The translations under genes and the position numbers were made by a program. Below are positions 1-6,500 of a stretch of DNA of 8,670 bases, one piece after another. Position 1 is the first letter of the stretch. Each line of letters starts with the position of its first letter. Source of the DNA: Methanomassiliicoccales archaeon PtaU1.Bin030. GTDB lineage: Archaea; Thermoplasmatota; Thermoplasmata; Methanomassiliicoccales; Methanomassiliicoccaceae. Under the pieces are notes generated by a model. It worked only from the letters and a program-made list of their open reading frames with translations, ran no database searches and was not told the origin of the DNA. Location of the stretch: positions 1 to 8,670 of the forward strand of contig MVRB01000180.1 of NCBI GenBank assembly GCA_002067635.1. The letters are read 5' to 3'.

Positions 1-668
1 ACGTCCGCGCCCCTGGCCGCCTCGGTAAGCCTGGAGGTGGGACGGGTGTCGCCGGATATGACCACCTTGCGCCCCTTGCGGGGTGGCCCCAATACGTCCT
101 CGGACCTTACCCGCCGGTCCCCGACCATAATCTCGCCCCCTGACTGCAGGATGCTGAACTGGGGGCCGGGGATCACTCCCAGCTCCTTGGCCCGTTCGGT
201 GAGGAAGCGCCCCCTCCGTTCCTTCTCCTCGACCACATAGGACAGCGCAGGAACGGTATGCTCTCCGGCCAGGGCAGTCACCGTGAGCGGGCCGAGATCG
301 ACCGAGTCCCCGTCCTTCATCTCCGCGGCCGTTACCTGGAATCCGAGCTGGAAGTAGCCCAGGGACAGTACCTGCTCGGCCATTCCGATCATGCCCAAGG
401 GCCCATGGAGCGCGAGCGGCTCCTTCCTCCCGGAAAAGCTCATGGACTGTATCAGTCCAGGAAGGCCCAGGAAGTGGTCCCCGTGAAAATGGGTGACGAA
501 TATGTTAGTGACCTTCATGAAGGACACCGAGGACTGCATGAACTGGCGCTGGGTGCCCTCTCCGCAGTCGAACAATAACACCTCCCGCCCGACCTGCAGG
601 GCGATAGCGCTGACCCCCCTTGAGGGTGAAGGCATTCCTCCACCGGTGCCTAGGAAGGTCAGCTGCAT
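1..668 (-). CDS. rnz: Ribonuclease Z (tRNA 3' endonuclease), N-terminal part, cut by the window edge
   Basis: RNase Z removes the 3' trailer from tRNA precursors as a zinc-dependent metallo-beta-lactamase-fold homodimer in the cytoplasm. The frame is open for 222 codons from the left edge. Visible motifs in order are the N-terminal FLGTGG strand-loop (residues 5-10), FDCGEGTQ (33-40), the zinc signature HFHGDH (60-65), a histidine in the AGEHTVP segment (137), a Gly-Pro-containing exosite-like arm around PGPQF (167-171) and GDTRP (206-210), whose Asp is a metal ligand in the family. Family members have about 300-310 residues, so some 80 C-terminal residues, including the last zinc-binding His, lie outside. 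I chose ATG at 668, giving MQLTFLGTGG, because homologues begin a few residues before FLGTGG. In-frame ATGs at 680 and 686 are alternatives. GGAG lies only two bases before the chosen ATG. The gene follows the 64-codon gene on the same strand. Confidence 0.95.
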   Translation of the reverse strand, partial: MQLTFLGTGGGMPSPSRGVSAIALQVGREVLLFDCGEGTQRQFMQSSVSFMKVTNIFVTHFHGDHFLGLPGLIQSMSFSGRKEPLALHGPLGMIGMAEQVLSLGYFQLGFQVTAAEMKDGDSVDLGPLTVTALAGEHTVPALSYVVEEKERRGRFLTERAKELGVIPGPQFSILQSGGEIMVGDRRVRSEDVLGPPRKGRKVVISGDTRPTSRLTEAARGAD

Positions 669-692
669 ATCTCCTTCCATGACCATAAAGGG

Positions 693-700
693 ATAATAAC
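693..700 (-). promoter_or_regulatory. Probable TATA box for rnz
   Basis: Read on the minus strand this is GTTATTAT, preceded by an A-rich CAAAG that could serve as BRE. Its centre is about 28 bases ahead of the ATG at 668, the spacing expected if transcription starts at or next to that ATG. If so, the mRNA is leaderless, and the in-frame ATGs at 680 and 686 would lie upstream of the transcript. No experimental support. Confidence 0.4.
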
Positions 701-752
701 TTTGCATTCCCTAATGGCATGTCGCCGCGATTGCTTCCTTCGTGGGAGAAGA

Positions 753-947
753 TCAGCGTCCCAGGTTCTCCAGCTTCCGCTCGTCCTTGGTGGCCTTCTT
801 ATACTCCTTGTTGTGCTCCTTGCAGAGGTGCACCCGCTTCGCCTTATCATCCGCCACCTTGAGGCCCCCCTTCTCCACCGCGTCGCGGGAGTAGGACCTC
901 ACGCCAGGTTGTGAACAGCCCATCACGCCGCACTTGTCCTCAGCCAT
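753..947 (-). CDS. Small Cys/His-rich protein, possible zinc-binding, function unknown
   Basis: The gene encodes 64 residues with no name I can assign. The N terminus has CGVMGC (Cys6 and Cys11) and the middle has HLCKEH (His40, Cys42, His45), a spacing that could build one small zinc site. The rest is strongly basic and helical-looking (KEHNKEYKKATKDERK), with no signal peptide or membrane segment, so I expect a soluble cytoplasmic protein, perhaps binding nucleic acid. The start is ATG at 947 with GAGG five bases upstream; the stop is TGA. It is co-directional with rnz (85 bases downstream) and divergent from uspA. A real gene is favoured over a chance reading frame by its paired Cys/His motifs, plausible promoter and fit in an otherwise empty gap. 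The zinc role is inferred from residue spacing only. Confidence 0.7.
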   Translation of the reverse strand: MAEDKCGVMGCSQPGVRSYSRDAVEKGGLKVADDKAKRVHLCKEHNKEYKKATKDERKLENLGR

Positions 948-970
948 GAAGGCCTCATCCGCCCTTCCGG

Positions 971-980
971 TTAAAATAAG
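971..980 (-). promoter_or_regulatory. Probable TATA box for the 64-codon gene
   Basis: On the minus strand the sequence is CTTATTTTAA with TGAAAA just upstream, resembling an archaeal BRE-TATA pair. Its centre is about 28 bases before the ATG at 947, consistent with a very short or absent leader. Read on the other strand (TTAAAATA) it could instead serve uspA with a leader of about 40 bases, so the direction is not certain. Confidence 0.45.
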
Positions 981-1000
981 TTTTCAGGTGGTTCCACCGT

Positions 1001-1016
1001 CAGCATTATGATGCTG
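1001..1016. promoter_or_regulatory. Inverted repeat in the uspA promoter region, possible operator
   Basis: CAGCAT and ATGCTG form perfect 6-base arms around a 4-base TATG spacer. The element sits 24-39 bases before the uspA ATG at 1040, where the TATA box of a leaderless gene should be, and the best TATA-like string there (ATTATGAT) lies inside it. A regulator bound here could block TBP/TFB access. A short palindrome can also occur by chance, so the operator reading is an inference. Confidence 0.35.
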
Positions 1017-1039
1017 GCACTCACTATAGTATTGATTGT

Positions 1040-1459
1040 ATGACCGAGATCAAGAAGATTCTGCTGGGTATCGACGGATCGGACGGTTCGTACAAGGCCG
1101 CAGGCTATGCAGCGGATCTCGCAGCCCGTGTGGGAGCGACGGTGACGCTGATGTTCGTGGTATCAGACCAGTACACCGACCGATTCATCGCCAAACCTAC
1201 ATACACGCCCAACGAGGAGATCATGGTGGGGTCCAGGTTCAACCGCGCCAAGGCCATCATGGAAGAGAAGCATGTGACCTACGACACGATGGTGGAGATG
1301 GGCAACCCCGCCCAGAAGCTTATCGCCACGGCAGAGAGCGGGTACGACATGATCGTTCTGGGGACCAGAGGCCTCAGCGCGGTGAAGGAGTTCATGCTGG
1401 GAAGCGTCTCCTCCAAGGTGGTGCAGCATTCCAAGATACCAGTGCTGATCGTGCCCTAA
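1040..1459 (+). CDS. Universal stress protein, UspA family, ATP-binding type
   Basis: This is a single-domain UspA protein of 139 residues, the usual family length. It begins with the typical first strand and loop KKILLGIDGS, with Asp12 at the position that contacts adenine nucleotide in ATP-binding members. Near the C terminus it has G-x2-G-x9-G-S (Gly108, Gly111, Gly121, Ser122), the phosphate- and ribose-binding signature of ATP-binding UspA proteins such as MJ0577, followed by the final strand IPVLIVP. It is expected to be a soluble dimer in the cytoplasm that senses or responds to stress through ATP binding; its partner is unknown. The start is ATG at 1040 with no Shine-Dalgarno sequence before it, suggesting a leaderless mRNA. 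It is divergent from the 64-codon gene and ends 31 bases before rpe, which has its own TATA box. Confidence 0.93.
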   Translation: MTEIKKILLGIDGSDGSYKAAGYAADLAARVGATVTLMFVVSDQYTDRFIAKPTYTPNEEIMVGSRFNRAKAIMEEKHVTYDTMVEMGNPAQKLIATAESGYDMIVLGTRGLSAVKEFMLGSVSSKVVQHSKIPVLIVP

Positions 1460-1462
1460 GCC

Positions 1463-1470
1463 TTTATAGT
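1463..1470 (+). promoter_or_regulatory. TATA box for rpe
   Basis: TTTATAGT is close to the archaeal TATA consensus and its centre lies about 25 bases before the rpe ATG at 1491. That spacing places the transcription start at the ATG, so rpe is probably leaderless. The box begins four bases after the uspA stop codon. Confidence 0.6.
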
Positions 1471-1490
1471 GCAAGGGAGATTTCCCGCGG

Positions 1491-2156
1491 ATGACCAAGA
1501 TCGCACCCTCCATCCTATCGGCCGACTTCAGCAAGCTGGGAGAAGAGGTGAGAGGATTGGAGACGCAGGGGGCGGACTGGGTGCACGTGGACATCATGGA
1601 CGGGGTGTTCGTCCCTAACCTTACCATCGGGCCCGGGGTGGTGAAGGCCATCCGGCCGTTCACCCGTCTACCTTTCGACGTTCACCTCATGATCGTCGAG
1701 CCGGAGAGGTACCTCGATGTCTTTGCCCAGTCCGGTGCGGACATCATCACGTTGCATGTGGAGGCGTCCAAGGACGTCCCCCGCAGCATCGAGACCATCC
1801 ACTCCCTGGGCAAGAAGGCGGGCCTGTCGCTGAACCCCGAGACGCCCTTCGAGGCGGTGATGCCCTACCTAGAGGACATAGATCTGCTGCTGGTCATGAC
1901 CGTCCATCCAGGGTTCGGAGGGCAGTCATTCATGGAGGGCTGCGTGCCCAAGATAGCCCAGGCCCGAGAGTTCATGGACGACCATGGCCTCCACGCTGAG
2001 CTGGAGGTCGACGGGGGGATCAACTACGATACCGCCCGTACGGCCATAGAGGCCGGGGCCACGGTCCTGGCCGCGGGCAGCTCCCTGTTCAGGAGCAGGG
2101 ACATGAGGACCGAGATAGAGAGATGGAGGCAGCTCCGTTGTCAGAAAGATGATTAG
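1491..2156 (+). CDS. rpe: Ribulose-phosphate 3-epimerase
   Basis: The enzyme interconverts D-ribulose 5-phosphate and D-xylulose 5-phosphate in the pentose phosphate pathway. The 221-residue length is typical for this TIM-barrel metalloenzyme. Diagnostic motifs in order are APSILSAD (5-12), VHVDIMDGVFVPN (31-43) with metal ligands His32 and catalytic Asp34, FDVHLM (62-67) with metal ligand His65, the phosphate loop VHPGFGGQSF (138-147), and EVDGGIN (172-178) with catalytic Asp174. AGSSLF near the C terminus is the second phosphate-binding loop. All expected active-site residues are present. The start is ATG at 1491 without a Shine-Dalgarno site, fitting leaderless transcription from the TATA box at 1463. 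The stop is TAG. In an archaeon it would feed the non-oxidative pentose phosphate reactions supplying ribose and erythrose phosphates; no other pathway gene is in the window. Confidence 0.96.
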   Translation: MTKIAPSILSADFSKLGEEVRGLETQGADWVHVDIMDGVFVPNLTIGPGVVKAIRPFTRLPFDVHLMIVEPERYLDVFAQSGADIITLHVEASKDVPRSIETIHSLGKKAGLSLNPETPFEAVMPYLEDIDLLLVMTVHPGFGGQSFMEGCVPKIAQAREFMDDHGLHAELEVDGGINYDTARTAIEAGATVLAAGSSLFRSRDMRTEIERWRQLRCQKDD

Positions 2157-2170
2157 CAACGGGAAAGTTT

Positions 2171-2177
2171 CTTAAAC
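2171..2177 (+). promoter_or_regulatory. Possible TATA box for the 58-codon membrane gene
   Basis: CTTAAAC preceded by GGGAAAGTTT lies in the 47-base gap after rpe, centred about 30 bases before the ATG at 2204. The spacing fits a transcript beginning a few bases before the ATG. The match to the TATA consensus is moderate. Confidence 0.4.
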
Positions 2178-2203
2178 GGGCCATATCATCCACCATCGTT
2201 CCT

Positions 2204-2380
2204 ATGAAGCTCGATTTCGTCGGGTCTAGGTGGTTCCAGCCGCTGATGATCATCATCCTGCCGATTCTACTGCTGCTTTTGGCCATGGTGCTCAATGCCG
2301 ATATCTGCTACTTCTTCCTCATCCTCCTGTGGATCGGCATGGGTCTGATTCTCCTCTACCTGCCCAAGGCGAAGGACTAG
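2204..2380 (+). CDS. Small two-helix membrane protein, function unknown
   Basis: An open frame of 58 codons plus TAG encodes MKLDFVGSRWFQP followed by two strongly hydrophobic stretches at about residues 14-30 and 34-53, separated by a short NAD turn, and ending in the polar tail PKAKD. Positive residues occur at both ends (Lys2, Arg9, Lys55, Lys57) and not in the turn, so the positive-inside rule predicts a helical hairpin with both ends in the cytoplasm. There is no cleavable signal peptide. The frame fills the space between rpe and fen, has a TATA-like box at the right distance and no Shine-Dalgarno site, like its neighbours. I recognise no family. The membrane location is well supported by composition; nothing in the sequence shows a role. 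Confidence 0.72.
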   Translation: MKLDFVGSRWFQPLMIIILPILLLLLAMVLNADICYFFLILLWIGMGLILLYLPKAKD

Positions 2381-2390
2381 GCCCCCAAAT

Positions 2391-2398
2391 CGTTATTA
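2391..2398 (+). promoter_or_regulatory. Probable TATA box for fen
   Basis: CGTTATTA preceded by CAAAT is centred about 29 bases before the fen ATG at 2424 and lies just after the stop codon of the membrane gene. It implies independent transcription of fen with a leader of only a few bases at most. Confidence 0.45.
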
Positions 2399-2423
2399 CC
2401 CGGTCCGACGTTAGTTATGACCG

Positions 2424-3470
2424 ATGGGGGTCAATCTTTCAGACATCGTGCCGGTCCAGACCATGGAGCTGGAGGGCCTTTCGGGTCAGAGGCTAGCGAT
2501 CGATGCATACAACGCCATCTACCAGTTCCTGTCCATCATACGCGGTCCTGACGGCACTCCCCTCAAGGACTCCAGGGGCAGAGTGACGTCCCACCTGGCC
2601 GGGCTGCTTTACCGTAACATCAACCTCCTGGAGGCGGGGGTGCGTCCGGCCTACGTGTTCGACGGCCATCCCCACCTGATGAAGACCCAGACACTGGTGG
2701 AGAGGTCGGAGCGCAGGAGCAAGGCCCACGACGAGTGGAAGGAGGCCATTACCGAGGGGGACATGGAGCGGGCGCGCAGCAAGGCCATGCAGTCCTCGAG
2801 GATCAACAACGAGATCGTCGAGTCCTCCCGCATGCTCCTCACTTACCTGGGAATCCCTGTGATACAGGCTCCCGAGGAAGGGGAGGCCCAGGCCGCGTAC
2901 ATGGCCATGAAGGGCGACGTGTGGGCAGCGTCCTCCCAGGACTATGACTCCCTGCTGTTCGGCGCGCCCCGGCTGGTACGCAACCTGAACATCACCGGTC
3001 GAAGGAAGATGCCGGGGGGCAGGGAGTACCGGGACGTGCACATTGAGGTGGTGGAGCTGGCCAAGGTCCTGGAGGTCAACGGCCTGGAGAGCAGGGAGCA
3101 GCTCATCGACATGTGCATAATGATCGGCACGGACTACAATCCCGGGATCCGGGGCATCGGACCAAAGAAGGGATTGAAGCTCATCAAGGAGAACGGGACC
3201 CTGGAGAGGGCCCTTCAGGCAGCTGGGCAGAGCATACCCGACAGCGAAGTGATCAGGGAGATCTTCCTTCACGGAGAGCGTCTTGACGACTACCGCCTGG
3301 AATGGAGGGACCCGCAGCGGGACAGGATCGTCAGCTTCATGTGCGATGAGCACGGCTTCTCGGAGCAGCGCATCAACTCCGCACTGGACCGCCTTGAGCG
3401 GAAGAAGCCTGCGAAAAGGGCGGAGAGCATGCCGGCATCCCAGTCCAGCCTGGACCGCTGGGGCTCCTGA
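2424..3470 (+). CDS. fen: Flap endonuclease 1 (FEN-1)
   Basis: FEN-1 cuts 5' flaps during Okazaki-fragment maturation and long-patch base excision repair, working with the PCNA clamp. The 348 residues match archaeal family length. The start MGV is fixed because Gly2 is conserved at the processed N terminus. The N domain has DAYNAIYQF with Asp27, and VFDG with Asp80. The I domain has APEEGEAQAAY with Glu152 and Glu154, SSQDYDSLLFG with Asp173 and Asp175, and IGTDYNPGIRGIGPKKG with Asp237 leading into the helix-hairpin-helix DNA-binding motif. All two-metal ligands are therefore present. The C-terminal tail ends in QSSLDRWGS, a PCNA-interacting-like motif in which the usual final aromatic after Trp is replaced by Gly. 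It lies between the small membrane gene and ileS, with its own TATA-like box and a TGA stop. Confidence 0.96.
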   Translation: MGVNLSDIVPVQTMELEGLSGQRLAIDAYNAIYQFLSIIRGPDGTPLKDSRGRVTSHLAGLLYRNINLLEAGVRPAYVFDGHPHLMKTQTLVERSERRSKAHDEWKEAITEGDMERARSKAMQSSRINNEIVESSRMLLTYLGIPVIQAPEEGEAQAAYMAMKGDVWAASSQDYDSLLFGAPRLVRNLNITGRRKMPGGREYRDVHIEVVELAKVLEVNGLESREQLIDMCIMIGTDYNPGIRGIGPKKGLKLIKENGTLERALQAAGQSIPDSEVIREIFLHGERLDDYRLEWRDPQRDRIVSFMCDEHGFSEQRINSALDRLERKKPAKRAESMPASQSSLDRWGS

Positions 3471-3523
3471 ACCCGATCAGGAGGCCCGATGAATTATCCA
3501 GCGGTCCCTCTCATACCATCAAG

Positions 3524-3531
3524 ATTTTAAA
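3524..3531 (+). promoter_or_regulatory. Probable TATA box for ileS
   Basis: ATTTTAAA preceded by CAAG lies in the 95-base gap between fen and ileS. Its centre is about 38 bases before the ATG at 3566, predicting a leader of roughly 10-14 bases, longer than for the neighbouring genes. The remainder of the gap holds no other recognisable element. Confidence 0.5.
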
Positions 3532-3555
3532 GGGTCACTCTATTGACAGCCGGAA

Positions 3556-3560
3556 AGGGA
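3556..3560 (+). promoter_or_regulatory. Shine-Dalgarno site of ileS
   Basis: AGGGA lies five bases before the ATG at 3566. It supports this start codon and makes ileS the one plus-strand gene here with a conventional ribosome binding site. Confidence 0.5.
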
Positions 3561-3565
3561 CTGCG

Positions 3566-6500
3566 ATGATAAAGCAGGTTCAAGCGAATTATAATCCTCC
3601 TGAACTTGAGAAGAGGGTTCAAAAGTTCTGGAACGATACCAACGCCTATAAGTTGACCAAGGAGCTCCGTGCCCACGGGGTGGACTACTACTTCGTGGAC
3701 GGTCCCCCGTACACCACCGGGTATATCCACCTCGGCACCGCCTGGAACAAGACCATCAAGGACGCGGTGGTCCGCTACAAGCGGATGCAGAAGCACAACG
3801 TGCGCGACCAGCCGGGCTACGACATGCATGGGCTGCCCATCGAGGTCAAGGTGGAGCAGGCGATAGGGATCAAGAGCAAGAAGGACATCGAGACCTACGG
3901 TATCGACAAGTTCGTTTCCACCTGCAAGGAGTATGCTCTGGACTTCCAGAGGAAGATGACCGAGCAGTTCAAGGAGCTGGGCGTGTGGATGGACTGGGAG
4001 CGGCCGTACATGACCATCGCTCCCACCTACATCGAGGCGGCCTGGTGGACGCTGAAGAAAGCATACGACAAGGGCCTCCTTGTCTCCTCAAACCGGGTCA
4101 TCTCATGGTGCCCCCGGTGCGAGACCGCGCTGGCAGAGGCGGAGATCGAGTACGCCGAGGAGAAGGACCCCTCGATTTACGTGAGGTTCCCGGTACGGGG
4201 CGAGGCGGGGGTGTCACTTCTCATCTGGACCACCACCCCCTGGACGCTGCCGGCCAACATGGCGGTGGCCGCTCACCCCGATTACCGCTATGCCAAGGTC
4301 AAGTTCGTCAAGGGAGACGAGTCGAGCATCGTCATCATACTGGAGTCCCTCATCGACCAGGTGGGGGAGCTGGAGGGCTGGGAGGAGTACGACATACTGC
4401 AGCTCATAGAGGGGGATGACCTCGTGGGCAAGGAGTACGTTCCTCCGCTGGAGGGCGAGGTAGAATCCCAGGGCTCCATGGTCGGCAAGTGGGTGCACAA
4501 GGTCATACCCTCCAAGACGGTGGAGGCGGACATGACCGGACTGGTGCACATCGCCCCTGGCCACGGTCCTGAGGACTTCGAGCTGGGCAAGGAGTTCGGC
4601 CTGGAGCCGTACTGCCCGGTGGACGAGAGCGGTAGGTTCACCAAGGACGTGGGGCCGCGGTACGCGGGGCTGCATGTGAAGAAGGCCAACGGCCAGATCA
4701 TCGAGGACCTGAAGGCCAAGGGGCTTATGTTCCACCACGGTACCATAGAGCACCGCTACGGGCACTGCTGGAGGTGCAACTCGGGTATCATCTACAGGAA
4801 CACCAACCAGTGGTACCTGAGGATCACCCAGGTCAAGGACCTCATGCTCGACGAGATAGCGAAGGTGCGATGGACGCCAGAGTGGGCGGGATCGTCCAGG
4901 GAGTACGACTGGACCATGAACGCCCGCGACTGGTGCATCTCCCGGCAGCGCTATTGGGGCATACCCCTGCCCGTCTGGACCTGCAAGTGCGGGCAGATGA
5001 AGGTCATAGGTTCCGTGGACGAGCTCAGCGGCGCAGAGGGCTACCGCAAGGACATGGAGCTCCACCGGCCCTGGATAGATGGGGTCACTCTTAAGTGCGA
5101 CAAGTGCGGTTCCAAGATGAAGAGGGTGGGCGACGTCCTAGATGTATGGTTCGACGCCGGTGTCGCCTCCTGGGCCCAGCTTGGATTTCCGCGCAGCCGC
5201 ACCGAGTTCGACCGCTGGTGGCCTGCCAAGTTCATCACCGAGGCCCATGACCAGACTCGTGGATGGTTCTACTCCCAGCTTGGCTCGTCGTGCGTGGCCT
5301 TCGGCCGCGCCCCCTACGACAGCGTGCTCATGCACGGGTGGATGCTCGACCCCCAGGGACAGCCGATGTCCAAGAGCAAGGGGAACGTCATCGACCCTGC
5401 CAAGGTCATAGCCGAGTTCGGGGCCGATGCCCTCAGGTTCTACTTCCTGCGGGTCTCCGCGCCGTGGGAGGACATCTCGTTCCAGCACGAGGGAGTGAAG
5501 AACGCCCGCAAGACCCTCAACATCCTGTGGAACGTGGCCAACTTCGCTACCACATACATGTCCATAGACAAGTTCGATCCCTCATCCGTGGACCCTGCGG
5601 CTGTTCGCAGCGCCATGAGGCCAGAGGACCGCTGGCTGGTGTCCCGGACGGAGAAGCTCAAGGTGGAGGTAACCAGGAACCTGGACTCCCTGGACCTGCA
5701 CAAGGCGTGCCGTTCGCTGGAGGAGTTCATCCTCGAGGACCTCTCCCGATGGTACGTGCGCCTCATACGGGACCGTATGTGGAGAGAGTCCACGGACATG
5801 GACAAGGTGGCCGCCTACTTCACCCTTCACGACGCCCTCATGACCGCCATAAAGCTGCTGGCGCCAGTGTGCCCGCACATAACCGAGGAGATCTTCCAGG
5901 CCCTGGACGGTTCCAAGGGCTCGGTGCACATGTGCGACTGGCCTATCGCCGACCTCACGCTTGTTGACGACCGCCTGGAAGCGTCTATGAAGACCATGCA
6001 GGAGCTGGTGGAGGAGATCACCAAGGAGCGGCAGAAGAAGAACATGAAGCTACGCTGGCCCCTCCAGAGGATCGTCATCCACCCCCACACGCAGGAGACC
6101 TTGGACCTCCTGAGGCCGATGGAGGACGTGCTGCTGTCCCAGGCCAACGTGAAGAACGTGGAGTATGTCCCGCCGGAGCAGGAATGGAGCGAGCTGGTAC
6201 TGGACGTGGTACCCAACCCCAACGCTATCGGCAAGGTCTACCGACAGTGGTCGTCCAAGATCGCGGTGCTCCTGAAGAACCGCCCCGCGGCCGCCATAAA
6301 GGAGGCCATCGACCGTGGGGAGTACTCCCTGGGCATAGAGGGGCAGATAGTCAAGATAGAGCCCAACATGGTGTCCTTCACCTCCACGCTCCCCGAGAAC
6401 GTCGCTGGTGTGAAGTTCACCGGGGGGGACCTGTACATCGACTTCAACATGAACGAGGAGATCGAGGCCGAGGGCTATGCCCGAGAGCTCATCCGCCGCA

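Noticed and set aside
505..720. Minus-strand frame of 71 codons overlapping the start of rnz
   Set aside because: It reads the RNase Z region in a wrong frame. The frame starting at 668 contains the full zinc motif and extends to the window edge.
1036..1494. Plus-strand frame of 152 codons overlapping uspA
   Set aside because: It is the out-of-frame reading of uspA, rich in Arg/Gly/His and without a domain. The frame starting at 1040 gives a complete UspA protein.
2493..3353. Long open frame (286 codons) on the minus strand within fen
   Set aside because: It lies wholly opposite FEN-1, whose catalytic residues are all intact. Its Leu/Val/His/Gly-rich translation is typical of the antisense of a high-GC gene and shows no domain.
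3471..3565. tRNA, small RNA or riboswitch in the gap before ileS
   Set aside because: The 95 bases hold a TATA-like box and a Shine-Dalgarno site but no cloverleaf, strong stem or T-rich terminator that I can see.
4214..5065. Long open frame (283 codons) on the minus strand within ileS
   Set aside because: It is antisense to the editing and catalytic region of IleRS, with the same biased composition and no motif. It is a shadow frame.
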